64,000 bases of DNA from Dicyema japonicum (GCA_011109175.1 RDEW01000021.1:197080-261079), one strand, 5' to 3'; positions 12,861 through 24,956 are shown, counted from the stretch's first letter. Notes: a model not told the origin generated them from the letters alone. Made by a program: numbers and translations.

Positions 12861-13560
12861 TTTTTACCTCAAATATAAGACTAACAAACTCGGCAACTTT
12901 TTTGACCTGGGTGTATCCTGAGACTGGTGGATCCGATGACGTCTCTCAGGATTTGAAGAAGGCGCAGAAAAGTAAGGAATCCTTTAACCAGTAAATGCAA
13001 ATTCCTCTTCCAAAGTTTTTACTCGATGCTTTTATCATCAATTAATAATTCTTAATGAATCTCTCAATACAAATCGGAAGACAAAACATTCCAAAAAATC
13101 ACAAGAAAATCATGATCCAGCAAGTCTAAAGCTTATTTATTGGTTCTTAGCTGCAAATCTATATTTAGTTCCTTGGTCCTCATTATCAAGGGTTTGGTGG
13201 AACCTTCTTGAGTTTGATTCAAAATCCTATATATCTTTTAAGTGCCTCCTTATTGGTACCTTCTTCCACGTTAAATTTCCGTTATTTAGCAGGGGGTTGC
13301 AAGGCCCTATAATTGCAGATTTGGTATCCAATGTATTAAGCACATTAGGCTTGATGAGTTTAAGTGAACTTTCTCGGAATCTAGGGATCGATTCTAAAAT
13401 TTTAATTGATTTTTTATTTCATCAACTCAATATATAGGGACTTTTAGTAGTTCAACATCCCCAACTTACGTATCTGATCCTTTATTGTACCCATCGCTGC
13501 CTAGAAGCACTCTTGTCGACTTTCGTCTATCTGAGACAGAGATAGGCAAATCGGATTTCT
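12861..13560. other. Gene-free repeat-like stretch
   Basis: I found no ORF above background, no RNA gene and no recognisable transposon motif. The stretch is AT-rich and lies between two LINE remnants, so it is probably decayed transposon sequence. Confidence 0.4.
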
Positions 13561-13563
13561 ATC

Positions 13564-13900
13564 TTATTCAGGTTCCGCAGTCGTAGCTTCCGTAACTAGA
13601 GGATAGATCCATAATCTACTGCCAACCATGCAAGGAGTTGATCGATATCGTGATATGATTCGGCTGAGCTCTGACAGTGGGAATCTCCACACGGTAGATA
13701 CATACTCAATAATCGGTGATATGGTCTGTTGGTAAAGTTTTGGGATGAATTTGTCCAAATTGTAGAGAGTCTTCTGAACGAGTCCACGTAAAACATTTAG
13801 TTTCTGAAGGTTCTTTATGAGGGTTCGTTTGGCATTGATCGTAAAGTTCAACACTTTTTCGTATGTTATCTTTAAAATGGCGGTTACTCCCACTGGACCG
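13564..13900 (-). pseudogene. LINE family B reverse transcriptase carboxyl fragment
   Basis: The minus-strand ORF contains KRTLIKNLQKLNVLRGLV, then DKFIPKLYQQTISPIIEYVS. This matches KRKLNILRAVAGHSNGQQ...TLLYKQFIRTTLNYASPSW of the copy at 59.5-60.1 kb. It covers only the connection/thumb region downstream of the catalytic site. It abuts the VPS13-like exons at 13919 and may have inserted into or beside that gene. Confidence 0.65.
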
Positions 13901-13918
13901 ATGAAGATTCTTCTTTAC

Positions 13919-14343
13919 ATCTCCCGTTCGAAGTAAAGAATGTCCCCATTGATTTTATTTGGTATATTGAAAGGCGGTTGATCGTCAATTAGTCTTACAA
14001 ACGGTCCAACTTCAGCTGAGTCTAGGAGGGTAAGGTTGAAGTGGAAAGGTTTCTGGTTCGGACAATAACTGGGAGTTTGTCGTCATCTGTTTCCATGTCA
14101 TGTATAAACAATGTCCCGGTCCACTGAGGGAAATCCGAAATCTCAACTGAGATGGGCTGGAAGATATCTTTGTTCTTTAATAAAACTTTAGAATCCTAAT
14201 CCATTGACGTTTCCAGAATGAGAAGGCGTCTGCGTGCTTGAGACACTCCGTAAATCGTTTTTGAACAAATCCACGTGCATCGATGTTTCTTTAAATCGTT
14301 GATTTAGAGTGATAGTTCTAATTGTTAGTCTACCAGAGGTCAT
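13919..14343 (-). pseudogene. Isolated exon block, possibly VPS13-like
   Basis: The minus strand carries long stretches of plausible coding sequence: an ATG at 14343 (MTSGRLTIRTITLNQRF), then a segment with ISVEISDFPQWTGTLF, and after one frame change HFNLTLLDSAEVGPFVRL followed by QPPFNIPNK. The pattern of a beta-rich adaptor domain ending in PPF-I-N resembles the SHR-BD/VAB region of VPS13 lipid-transfer proteins, but I am not certain. At least one frameshift separates the parts. A possible 26 nt intron at 13893-13918 follows the last exon, but what comes next is a LINE fragment. The block is therefore either part of an interrupted gene or a pseudogene. Alternatives are an unrelated beta-sandwich protein or an unknown transposon ORF. 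Confidence 0.35.
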
Positions 14344-14770
14344 TTTATTTTAGAATTACTGAGATTTGGTGCTTTTGGGAGACTATCAATCCTTGAGAAG
14401 ACGGAGGAGGAAACCTGACCATCAAACAAGATGAGCTTTTTTAGAACATTGGTATTTAACAGCTGATACAAGAAGAAAATAGTTAATAACTACTAATTCA
14501 GTTCACAAGTCCTTCTAAATCAAGGGAGAAAGAAACGTCCAGTATAAACCATCAGGGTATGGGTTGGAGAAGGTTTAACAGTCCTTTTTGTGTGCGACCT
14601 TGGGGGTTAATATTACTATTACCAAGGATTACTGGGTTAAGTGGAAAGCCTATATGGACGAAAATCCTTGATGGCTCTCCAGAAAGGACATGTGGTTATC
14701 TCGTATCTAGGGCGGTTTTTGAGGAATTTGTTTATGGCTTAATAGAGGGGACTGTTAGGCAGAGTAGCTG
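14344..14770. other. Uncharacterised stretch upstream of the VPS13-like block
   Basis: The minus strand has short open segments (for example NPVILGNSNINPQG) that could be further decayed exons of the same block, but stops interrupt them and no intron with good borders joins them. No RNA gene or transposon end was seen. Confidence 0.3.
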
Positions 14771-14773
14771 ACC

Positions 14774-15110
14774 TCACCAACTTCTATTGTCGTCCAACCA
14801 AAACAACTTCCGAGGTGCGGAAACGGAGTTGCGGCCAATAACAATTTTAACAACTTCCTGGATTGTGAACAGTTTCGGGAGAGAAATGGCCGTTAGCCAA
14901 GAGGTCAATGCCGGTTGTACAAATTGCCGATAAAAGTGGAGAGGGGTAAACGTTTCTTCCAAGGGGTTTTGAGATTATCCTCGGGATCCTCAATCTTATA
15001 AGTGTCGCAGGGCCCGATTCTCAACATATTTTGGAATGTAAGTCTTGATCAAACTTCCCTCCCAGGATGGTTGGTATAGTTATTTGCATCCTTGTATAAT
15101 GTTGTCTGTA
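14774..15110 (-). pseudogene. LINE family D reverse transcriptase carboxyl fragment
   Basis: DNA and translation (RILRI-like SQNPLEE, then TFTPLHFYRQFVQ) align with the plus-strand fragment at 25500-25830, including the shared words ATAATCTCAAAACCCCTTGG and ATAATTTCAAAACTCCTTGG. Stops and frame changes show both are decayed. The catalytic part is absent. Confidence 0.55.
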
Positions 15111-15905
15111 ATATATTAAGAAGGTCACAACAGATTTTGGTGTCACCTTCGGGCGTAGTTTTCCCAATCACTGAGTTAACCAAATAAGCATTACTTGAAA
15201 TTTCTACTATGAATATGGATTTCTTCAAAGTTTTTTTTCAGTGTGGGTTTTGATGGATTTGGTCGTATTCCAGAACCTTGTAACAGATGGGTTTACATAA
15301 AGATCTCGGATAACTTCATCCCCTGTTTTATGCGCGTGAAAAATAATGAGTACAGGTTTAACCCGCCATTATAAGTTAAAATTTAAAATTAATTTCTTTT
15401 TAATTGAATCTCTTTAATTTAATTGATTAAAAAAAGGAAAGTCAGGTACCAAGTGTCAAGAAACAGTAGACATTGATGTTAACTATGGCAATTTCAGACT
15501 TTTATTGACCCAATCCGCTCCGGAGGTTCTCCCAGTCTTAAGGAGATTGTGCTTCCTCTCGGAGAACGATTCTGGTAACAGGCTGGTTACAGTCGAATTT
15601 CTCAAACGGACGAAGTGAAAATGATCATTGATTTCAAAAAAAATAATTTTAAATTGATTGCAAAATGATTAAATGTTAGAAAAATAATAACATTTAAATT
15701 ACTACGGGGGAATCTACCAGAACTCTTCTTGTGAAATTGTGGAGCGAATTCTCGACTCCAAGGATTGGGTAGGCATTTAACCAACAATCACTATTCTCCA
15801 TGCATGCTAAACGAAAGCAACCCAGGCGGTGTTGGTTAAGGTTTTTCTTGAGCTCCAAAAATTGAAGTGATTCTTATTTTTCTCCAAGACCTCCGAGAAG
15901 TCTTT

Positions 15906-16420
15906 TTAAAATAAGATCTCGAAATGTTGAGTAAAATCACTGACAACAGGAAAACACATGAAGTACTGGAAGCGCAATTTCTGGAACAGATCTGAAGCTA
16001 AAGCCTCCCAGAGAGGTTGGGATGTGCATTGCTTCCAACCTTGTTCATCGGGGGTGTTTAGGATGTCCAAATCTCTGAATACTGGCGAACATTTCAGAAC
16101 AAAGAGTAACTTTTGTATGAAAAGACAATTTTCGGAAGAACCTTTAATCAAGGATCCTCAGTCTCTTGGATAGAATGCGTAGCAGAGAAAACACTACTCA
16201 GTTCCTCAGAAAACACTACAAGAACGCGAGCTATGTCGTCAACAGTCAATGCAAATAGTAGTGGTTCAAGCGTGTCCCGTTGCTGAATACCAGTCAAGTA
16301 CGGACGATATTGTCTCAAAAAATGAGTGTTATCCTAACTATAAGCCAAGGAAATCAGTTTACAGATTTCGACTGCCCTGCTAAGTTAAATGACATGTTAC
16401 AGTAAGGTCTCCCATAGGAA
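15906..16420 (-). pseudogene. Decayed LINE reverse transcriptase (R2-like pattern)
   Basis: On the minus strand 16200-16330 reads GIQQRDTLEPLLFALTVDDI, a degenerate form of the reverse transcriptase motif G-QQGDPLGPLLFAL. It is followed by an 81-residue ORF (NCLFIQKLLFVLKCSPVFRD) that fits the region downstream of the catalytic site in this class. No intact catalytic YADD was seen. The fragment at 36.3-37.2 kb seems to belong to the same class (GGLGIRNP). Confidence 0.5.
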
Positions 16421-18670
16421 TCCTGAGGACCGCGTAGAGAATAATAAATCTTAATATTAAAATTTATGCAGCAATTATCAATTCACAACTGACTTGATAA
16501 TTTGCCTATTTTGTAACGATAAAGGATTTATTTACCCCCTGGTCAATTTAAATAAATGAATCCAATGATTAAAGGGACGGCCAAAAGTGGATGCCTCCGA
16601 GAGCAAGCAAATGAATTTGATGTTATGTGGAAATTGTGAGGGACCTATGATTAGCATTGGTTCGCTTAAAGTGGAGGAATTCTATGATCAGCTCTCGATT
16701 TATAATTTCTTGGTATCTTAAGGTCTAACGTTTCTTGGATGATACACCGAGAAAGAAGTTGACAATAATCAACTGGGTATATTCAGTTCATCCGGTTGCA
16801 GTTACAAAGAGATCAGTCCTTGCATATGCAAGTTCATTCTGTCTCATAGATGTTGGTATCTCTCCGAGAAGTGATAACACGTAGTCATCAAGGAAAATGA
16901 TCTTTTTGAGCTTTGAAGAATAATTATATTATCATAAGCCTCTTTCTGTTTAAGAACCAACCACTGACAGCAATCCTCGTGTGAACTAAATCACTCAATT
17001 GCCAAGTGGATAACAAATGTCAGCTGAGAAAGCCGGCTGCGTGGATTGCGAAAGAGTTCCCTCGGAGTATGGCCATTCCAATCTTTTGTCTCAGCCATAA
17101 CCCTTCTCGTTGATCCCTTTTCTTTCTGGCAAGCATTCCTCCGAGCTTTTATACTTTATTAAATTAAATTTATAAAAATAAATATTTTAAAATAATACTT
17201 AATTTTACCAAAAAAAAAAGTCATAATAATTTTTTAAAAGTTGACATATTAACTTAATTTTATGAGAATTGTTGTGAAATTTAGCATTTTAGTTATTTTC
17301 ATTATTTCTCTCAACAATATTCTTCACAAACTGCTTTGCTTTCAATTATATGCAAGATGATACTCCAACACAGCCAACCACAACTCTGAGTCAACGAGAA
17401 AAAAATCTAATATGGATCAATCAAATAACGACTATCAAAACTATTATCAGCGTTTGAAGTCTGTCGTTCACCTTGGGAACATGTCTTGTAGTACATTTTT
17501 ACCGCAAATATCGGGCAAAAAAACGGGTATTCTAATCACTAATTTAAAGGCCAAATTAATAGCTGATTCTAATTTCACTTCCTTGATTGACTAACAAATC
17601 TAATGGGAATGGGTGTAGAATTTCACTGTTTTATGCATGTTCACTTAGGAGTTAGTGAATCCTTGATTTTGACAGTTCTCATAGGTCTCTAGTCAATATT
17701 TAGTTCGCTTTCCTAGTCATTGCTATTTAAGTTCTCAACAGAATTGTCTGAGTGGCAATCATTTCTTTCCCTCTTAAGAGCCGCCGCCGTTAGAGATCCC
17801 GTGATTAAGCTTAAAAAAGTATTTATCGAATGAGAAATAGTTTGATTACATAAACAAGGTTTTACAGATTTTATTCAAGTTAACCCACTTTTCAATTTTA
17901 TTAGACCACGTGGTAATTATTTGATTGAAGTGCTTAAATCTGATTTATTATCCTATCATGTTGGTCTTCACTCTCATCAGATCAACAAGCTTATCCGTTG
18001 AACAATGAACTGTTTAAAAATTTTCACAAAAAATTATCAGAAATGAACTTTTTAGTAGAAGATGAGTTTTATCTGATTTTAGTGACAATTTCTAAAATTG
18101 ACACGAATTTCTGTCATAAAATTCCACATGTGACCTCAATAATACATAAATTGGGTTAGCAGATGATTAGACACAGTTTTCTTCTGCATCGTTGATTCAG
18201 AGTATGTTACACCTTATCGTTGGACTTCGACCTCCTCTGATTTTATCTTCAATATTCTTAGGCTTTTAGGGACACTGCGGTCGATTTCGTTTAATGTGCA
18301 CATCTCCAAGGGTATCTAAACTTATTTTCACAAGGCATACATGAATCTACATTTTAATCGATAGTCGGGTATCCCTCCCTTGTGGTCCCCGGCTTATCTA
18401 TGATTAATAAATCGCCTTTAGAGGTAATAGTCGTACAGTGTTGAGTTAATATTTATCACATTACGGCATTTTCTAGGAGATCTTTAACTAATAAAACGCT
18501 AAATTAGATATTTTCTACAATTTAACGATGGAATTTCAAATCATCCTGTTAAACGGTTCTCACTGTGAACTTTCAACACGGAAAGTACATATTTGCGTTT
18601 AACGAACGTCCTCTTGTACCGACGACTTACCAATGGCCTTTACTGAATTATACCTTTCAAAAATGTCACC
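16421..18670. other. Long gene-poor AT-rich stretch
   Basis: The stretch contains only short ORFs. The longest (17412-17594, plus strand, 60 residues, starting MDQSNNDYQNYYQRLK) has no recognisable domain. Poly-A and poly-T runs occur near 17150-17260. No tRNA, rRNA or complete transposon was seen. Confidence 0.4.
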
Positions 18671-18678
18671 AATAATTT

Positions 18679-19443
18679 CTAGGCATTGGCAACAAACATA
18701 GAATCTTCAACGTACAGTTTCTGAGTGTTGATTCTACGAGTTCTCTCAATTTTGCTCAAATAAGATTCGAACGTTGATTCTATTCCTTTGTTTAGAACTT
18801 TGGGTTTCCGATGAATATTGACTTTGCCGCTTTGTTCATGTTCGTGAAAATAAAGAAAATGTGAACTTTCATCCGTCATGAAGCTAAGTAGACATTCCGT
18901 GAATAGAGGTACGTCACCACCTCGACAATCTATTAACTACAAATTCTTCAGAAACACAGCCCTCAAGGAGATCATCAAACATGAGCTGTAGTCAGCTGAT
19001 TTTCTTTCTCCAAGTTCTCGAGGCTCGATTATGGGGATAGGAAAAGACTCGGTGTGATGACGTTTATCCCATTTCACACGGGAGATCTCTTGTTTTGGAC
19101 TTGACGAGTGCACGCTTTTACAGTTTCTAGTTTTGCACTTTCTAGACAGCCCAAATGCTGATTCTGCCGTATAGAAGAAATTGAAGTACTCAACTCTTAG
19201 AGATCGGTTCTGTCTCGTCTTAATCTCCTTCCAAACATTGGAAGGATTTGAAAAATTTGTAAAAAATGTCATCACTGAAGCTTGGAATACAATCGCGACG
19301 CAATTCAGTGACCCAGATGATACGAATAAACCAAAGGTATCAGGTTCGCGGTGAGGCCAATATATTTCCATAAGAGAGACATCAACTAACGTGGAGAGGG
19401 TAGTTCTCAAAACGATCAATTTGGGATATGTATATGGATTCAA
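18679..19443 (-). pseudogene. Unrecognised minus-strand ORFs in a dispersed repeat
   Basis: Two ORFs on the same strand (66 and 168 residues) lie close together. The first begins MTDESSHFLYFHEHEQ, and a related but diverged segment occurs at 62610-62880 (NESLCLFYSDEYAGRHR), followed in both places by similar DNA (AAGTAGACAT...AGAGGT.CGTCAC). Recurrence points to a transposable element. The DES-F motif is weakly reminiscent of a transposase, but this is only a guess. The 168-residue ORF (MNPYTYPKLIVLRTTLS) has no domain I recognise. Confidence 0.25.
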
Positions 19444-20080
19444 ATATCAACATCAACCCATCTGTCATCGCATAAACGTGGGGGTTCACAGTCCTGGACA
19501 TATGGAAATATGGTTTGTTCAATCAACGTACACAAGGTTACGAGAAAAAAATATATCGATTCGTGTGCTATCAAAGGTAACAAAAGCCTCCCAAGCCTTT
19601 GGAGGTCTTCGTCTATAACAGTTGGAGTGATTTTTGGTTATTGACGTATCGTTATTGCTCGAAATGTCTACTTAGAGTGATTATTATAGTTACTTCTAAT
19701 CGATGAAACTCGAAACCCCCTTCTAAGAGACAATCCACTCATATCATGGATGAATTCATTTACACAGTGGACTTTATGTTTTTAAAAGCATTTATTTAAA
19801 GTCGAAAATTATCTCATCGAACAACTGATTATGGGTTAATAGAGATTCATCTGAAAATGATTATCGTGGAATTTAACATAATGATTGAAACTCTAAGCAA
19901 ATAGATCAGGAAAATTAGCTATTTTATTATGTTGATGAAACGTTTATCGGATAGATTGGAAACCTTATATTTGAGTGCAATTAAAAGACTCAATTAAAGA
20001 GGTTGTGTAGTCGTGCTGAATCCTGGTTGCAGAAGGGAAATAATAAGCTGGAGCTGGAGTAGATATGAAAAGGTTAAAAA
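19444..20080. other. Gene-free AT-rich stretch
   Basis: I saw no coding segment, RNA gene or repeat end here apart from background ORFs. Confidence 0.4.
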
Positions 20081-20085
20081 GAAAA

Positions 20086-20158
20086 TGGCTGGTAGCTTAG
20101 TAGGTTAGAGCTTCGTGCTAATAACGCGAAGGTCCCGGTTCGACTCCCACTCGACGCA
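20086..20158 (+). tRNA. tRNA-Ile(AAT)-like sequence, probably a pseudogene or SINE head
   Basis: The sequence has a good D arm (GCTT...GAGC), an anticodon stem TCGTG/CGCGA around the loop CTAATAA (anticodon AAT, isoleucine), and a T-loop TTCGACT. The acceptor stem and T stem pair poorly: only about four of seven and two of five pairs form. It probably no longer makes a working tRNA, although A-box and B-box promoter elements are recognisable. A cove/tRNAscan score would decide. Confidence 0.5.
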
Positions 20159-20402
20159 ATTTTTCGCCGATAAAACTTAAAATAATTATTAACCTTTTAA
20201 TTACTTTCTTGAATCACTCATAACTTTTGTTGGTTTGGACGCTGCCGAACAACCCTCGAGCCAGTCGGTCTTTGCAGGCGTGACGACTGGATTGGATGGC
20301 AATCTTCCTTTGAGGTCTGGAAACCTCTGGGATGTAAGGCCGAGACGTTGGCGGGTAAAGTACTCGGTCTTAACCAATGATTTTTTGAAATCTTACTCGT
20401 TT

Positions 20403-20436
20403 ATCATCCTAGTCTTCATCACATCCAAATTTTCTT
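20403..20436 (-). pseudogene. Short copied fragment of the SLC25A10 third-repeat signature
   Basis: Twenty-five bases at 20403-20427 are identical to 22745-22769 inside the SLC25A10 gene and, on the minus strand, encode the same DVMKTRMI segment. A stop follows after NE. Flanking sequence does not match, so this looks like a tiny duplicated or retrocopied piece. Confidence 0.5.
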
Positions 20437-21055
20437 GAAAAAAGGATAGAAAACGTCTTTTTCAACCTCTATGGACTGAGACTTTTGCCATCATATCAGA
20501 TCACCTTCTAAAATGTCTCCTTGTCCACGAAACATTCAATAAGAACAAAAAGTCAAATCTGGAAAATTCAAAGCATGGTGATTTTTCAAGAATATATCTA
20601 ATTGATGTGGAAGAACTCAAAAAAATATTAAAATTGAAAGTTCAATATTATTGGACCAGTCTGCCAGGACTACAATATTGGAAGCTTCATCGTCAGTCAT
20701 GAAATTGCAAAAATGGGGAAACCATTCACAGTGGATACATCAAATCCTGTTTTCTTACATTGTCACTACAACTATTCCAAAATTTACGAATAAAACAGAG
20801 ATTTTAATCCAAATTAAAAATAAACTGTTATCCACAAAAAATGCGAATAGAACTAATAAGATGTCTTGCAATGTGACTATGTAACAAGTTGATGAACTTT
20901 ATAGCTTCTGTAATTTCACTATGGCAAAGGAAATGCAGTGTCAATTTTCTCATTAATTAGATTAAATATAATTTTGTTATGTTTTAATATTTTAAAATTG
21001 ACATCAATTTTTTTAATTGTCAAAAAACCAAAAATTGGCTCTTTGACTTAGAAGG

Positions 21056-21530
21056 TTGCCAACTCCTTGTCTAGGGAATCGGATTTCTACACGATCAGGA
21101 GATCTCAGTGAGCGCTACTGGTTCTTTGAGCGAATCTCGCTCGCCATTCTGAGAGGGAATAGCCACTCAGTCAGTGCGGACGCTATATTATCATTTGCTC
21201 ACTTTTTCCGTAATAATTTGTTCAACATACAAAAAATCCTGAGATTGGACCCGAGATCCCCCCGAATATCGCCATGGAAGATTACTACTCCTCCAATATA
21301 AAACGCTTTCGTGGAAAACCGAAAACAATCCTCCCGGTCGATTTACAAAACGATCTGAAAGGAGTAAAGAAAACATTGGCATCTGTCGACGACCTGGACA
21401 CAGTGAGGGATCTGGCTAAGAACAGAAAAGCCTGTAACAAGCTAACTCATTCTCTTATATTTTTTGCTGCACATGCGGGGCTATAAATATTATGGCTCTC
21501 ATGAAAGTGCTAATAATAATGCAAAAAGTT
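21056..21530 (+). mobile_element. LINE family A-like 3' fragment
   Basis: The 70-residue ORF at 21274-21486 (MEDYYSSNIKRFRGKPKT, then DDLDTVRDLAKNRKACNKL) matches the last 100 residues of the LINE A ORF (RGRPRTTLP...DDLDELRDLAKRRG). It ends with the shared 3' end GTGCTAATAATAAT at about 21510-21523. The stretch 21075-21175 before it (GAATCGGATTTCTAC...GAGCGAATCTCGCTC) recurs at 28237-28340, so a second repeat is joined to it. Confidence 0.75.
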
Positions 21531-22514
21531 AACTTTTTGTATAAAATTAATAAATCATCCGTAAATGCAATTGAAGGTAGAAATTAATGATATCCAATAA
21601 TCAATAGACAATTAATTATTAGAATGGGTTGTCTTTAAGAAGGTATCACTTTTATCTCCTCTTTGACTTGTGTTTGAATCATCCATGCATTTAGTGACTT
21701 TAAAGTTCGCATATTTATGACTGATCAGTAAGTCAAAGTTAAATTGGTCGAATGTTAAGGTGGTGACATACCTATGTTATTCAAAACATCTACTTAGCTT
21801 CATGAGAGACGAAAGCTTCCTCTTTCCTATGGACGAGGTGACAGTCAGGAGTTATCGAAATTCAAAGTTATGAACAAAAGATCGGGGTATGCATGTATAG
21901 CATGTGTAGCAGAAGATGCTATTTTAGATGTCAATCTCCTCCACAATTGTTAACTAACGATCCCAATAAATCTGTGTAATCTGCGGATCTTCACTCTTTA
22001 CAACGTTTTCAAGTCATTTCCTATGACAACTGGCATAGTTACACTCGGCCTTCAAGGAATGTGGCACTCCTGGGAAACCTAATCGCCTTTCATGTCTACA
22101 TTTGAGGTCGAGTACACCCTCAAGATGTCCGAACTGTCTCCAGCGAGATTCCGTTATTTCCATGCTTATTGGCTTGAACCCCATTTCTAGTAGATTGCTT
22201 CTGATCAGCTAGCATGTTTATGTGATCTTCTCTCGTGGTTCATGGGTAAAGAGCGATGTTGCTAGTTAGTTGCCCCGCCCACTAACATGTAGGATACCGA
22301 CAGCCATCAAGCGTCTAGTGTTGGGCGCTCCCACAAGTCCCTTGTCCAGAAAGGACTTGATTGATAATAGCAATGTTGGTAATAATAAAAATAAAAAACT
22401 AAATAATTAAAAACCTGATATACCACAAATTAATAGTCGAAATATTAATAATTGGTTGTAACCAAATTACATTATTAAAACACCACAAACTCATATATTT
22501 GAATAAATTAATAA
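21531..22514. other. Intergenic region downstream of SLC25A10
   Basis: No gene was seen. The segment 22260-22345 is richer in GC and may be a LINE remnant, but no motif can be read. It ends at the 3' side of the SLC25A10 gene. Confidence 0.35.
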
Positions 22515-23498
22515 TTAGCCAGTGACAATCGGAACAGTTTTCCCAAAATATTTGATAAGTTGTTCGTAGAATAAAAAGGTTAGTACTGTTTGTGGACCAA
22601 TACGCACAAACGCAGGCACAAAACCCTATGATTATAAAAAGCATCCAACTTTAACGAACCCACGTGGACCATCCTTTCCGATATCCTTAAAACAGACAAT
22701 TATTGACTTGATATATACAAATGATTACAGAATAGTTGCTTGTCATCATCCTAGTCTTCATCACATCCAGTGGTTGACAGAGAGTGGTCGCCACGACTCC
22801 CTATTACATCATATGACTGGGTACTGCTATGAAACTGCTAGTTAAGTGGGTAACTGTGTTGTCCCCAAAGTAGCCAGTCTTTATCAGAATCTCCTTCATT
22901 TGATCATAAAACGAAATTTGTCCGATTGTGACGAATAGTCCTCGAAAGGCAGTCATGCTAACCCCATTGAATACTTTGGAGGTCCCTCGTGTCGTACAAC
23001 TTTATACAATCCATCAAAAACGTGTTTGTAACTAAAATTACAACTTCCAATACTTTCTGCGCTCACCAGCAGGGAGCCGCATATCATTCTGCATTCTGAC
23101 ATTAACCATGTCTCCCGGGTTACCAACAATTCCACCAATAAAGCCAGAAAATCCAGCCAGTGCTACTTTTTGATAGAAAGGGAGTGTTCTATTGGATCCT
23201 TGTGTCATTTTTTGTCTCACCAATTCATAAATAGCAAAACGCGTAAGGGAATATGTGGCCTGTCTCAAAAGAGAGGCAGACAGTCCATTATACAACCCAG
23301 AGATCTTATTATCTCTCACAACATTAGCAAACAGTCTAGTCATTCCAGCATTATTGTCAGACCTTTGGTTTTGCAAGTGAACCTTAGTAAACCAACTCCA
23401 CCAACCTTGATAAGATCAAGAGGGTGAGTAAAAAGCACAGCTCCCATACTGGCTAACCCACCAAAGTAGAAATATCCAACCTTCTTAGTCTCAACCAT
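22515..23498 (-). CDS. SLC25A10: Mitochondrial dicarboxylate carrier
   Basis: Inner-membrane carrier that exchanges malate or succinate for phosphate. ATG at 23496-23498 begins MVETKKVGYFYFGGLAS, followed by the first carrier signature HPLDLIKVHLQ. The second repeat has GNPGDMVNVRMQND, and the third has CQPLDVMKTRMM. The gene ends FVPAFVRIGPQTVLTF...YFGKTVPIVTG and TAA at 22515-22517. Exons are joined by 22-45 nt introns, including 23032-23053 (22 nt), a 23 nt intron after DLIK and a 24 nt intron before GVVATTLCQ. One A seems missing from the short A run near 22980, where the frame shifts between HEGPP and VFNGVSM. Three repeats, six membrane segments and the normal length of about 280 residues make this identification firm. 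Confidence 0.94.
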
Positions 23499-23593
23499 AA
23501 CACCAATTAAAACTACTTATGCGTATTAAATAATAATAATGACGACGCAATGACCCAATAAACTCAATTTTCAAAAAATAATAATTTAACATA

Positions 23594-24956
23594 TTATTTG
23601 TCATTCTCACGTTTAGAGGAGTCATCAAACAGTTCAAGCACGTGTGATATTGGTTGGGGTTGATTATTAGAATCCAATTTCATTGGTTTGATAACTCCCA
23701 TTCGATCAAGTTTATCGATGGCTGTGATTATCTGTTCAATTTCGTACTCCTTCTGCTCCTCACTCATTTCAATCGGTCTTGGGGGCTCATACCTTCCCGT
23801 TACAGGGTTTATGCTTAAAATGACAACCAAACAAACTCAGCCGACAATTTGGAGTACTCCTCAGTCTCTGAAAATTCAGAGTCATCATTCGAGTCGACCT
23901 CCTCTTGATTAACTGCGTCACCCATAGGGTAGGATAGAATACCGGCTGCATTCCCATATCCCGTATATTTAACAAGTCTGTCAGCTGCAGTGACACCAAA
24001 CCAACAAACCAGAGTAATTGCACACAACATACATCAAATACGCGGCGACCTTGGACACTGTAGAATCGGGGGACTGCATTAGTTTGCACATTCCGCATCA
24101 TATACACACAAACCTGTTTCGAACAGAACTTCCCATTTGCGGGAGATCAACAACCTCATCCTTTAAATAGGGAATAATCTGGAAGTAGGAAGGACACACA
24201 AACCAGTAGGCGACAGTAGTGCCGTATATCTCTGCTTGACCTGCAGAGGTTGATAATGCACTGAAGAACAGGAAGAAACATCCCAGGATAATCCAGCTTC
24301 TACAAATCATCAAACCACCAACTTTGTTGTCCTCCATTCTATACACAAAATCAAGTTTATCCACCAAATGTCTTACAATCTGAGCCACAGCGGACATGTT
24401 TTTATTATTATATATCTTGTTAGCCATATCATTATTCACATTGGGGACATCTACTACTAAATTCTTCCCAATAATATCTCCAATGGGCATGTTTATGAGG
24501 ACATTCATGCAGTATTGGACTAGAGAGTCCTTCGCTAACAGTCTCCTCATTAATTTGACCACATCAACGAGTCCATCCTGCATATTACCCCCATAATACC
24601 TCATCAGTTGAATGGAGTGTGGTGTTATACAACAATCTAAGAGACTCGACCACTCCGTCCCCTTTCGAGGACAACCTGTTTGTTAGAGCCACCACCGCCT
24701 TTAGCCTTTCAGCCAATAATCGCAGTGGAAAATTTGGAAGAGAAGTCCAAAATCCAACAAGTCTCAGTCCAAATATCTACCACAGTCCCCAAGGACCATA
24801 CCAACTCCTCACAGTCTTCCAAGGAAAGTACAAAGTCGATAATATTCATTGAGCACTCGATGTCACCCCTCACAAAGTGATCCCTAACTGACGTAGACTG
24901 AAAAGAGCAGTTATAAGCACACTTAATAGCAGTCAAAGTTGCTTCATTTAATATTC
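23594..24956 (-). CDS. RIC8: Synembryn / RIC8 guanine nucleotide exchange factor and G-alpha chaperone
   Basis: RIC8 folds and activates G-protein alpha subunits in the cytoplasm. Exons on the minus strand encode, in order, TAIKCAYNCSF, EELIFGLRLVGFWTSL, VVESLRLLYNTTLHS, YCMNVLINMPIGD, QIIPYLKDEVVDLPQMG, VKYTGYGNAAG and, in the last exon, INPVTGRYEPP followed by MSEEQKEYEIEQII. The KYTGYGNAAG and NPVTG blocks are hallmarks of the family. Introns are 25, 22 and 23 nt (the last at 23814-23836). The armadillo-like fold continues upstream, but I could not place the first exon, so the 5' end is incomplete. Stop at 23594. The SLC25A10 start lies 95 bp beyond on the same strand. Function by homology is clear; isoform A versus B cannot be decided. 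Confidence 0.92.

Noticed and set aside
22399-22644. Minus-strand ORF of 81 residues starting MLFIIIGFCACVC
   Set aside because: The correct frame here gives the end of SLC25A10 (FVPAFVRIGPQTVLTF); this ORF is the same DNA in a shifted frame.
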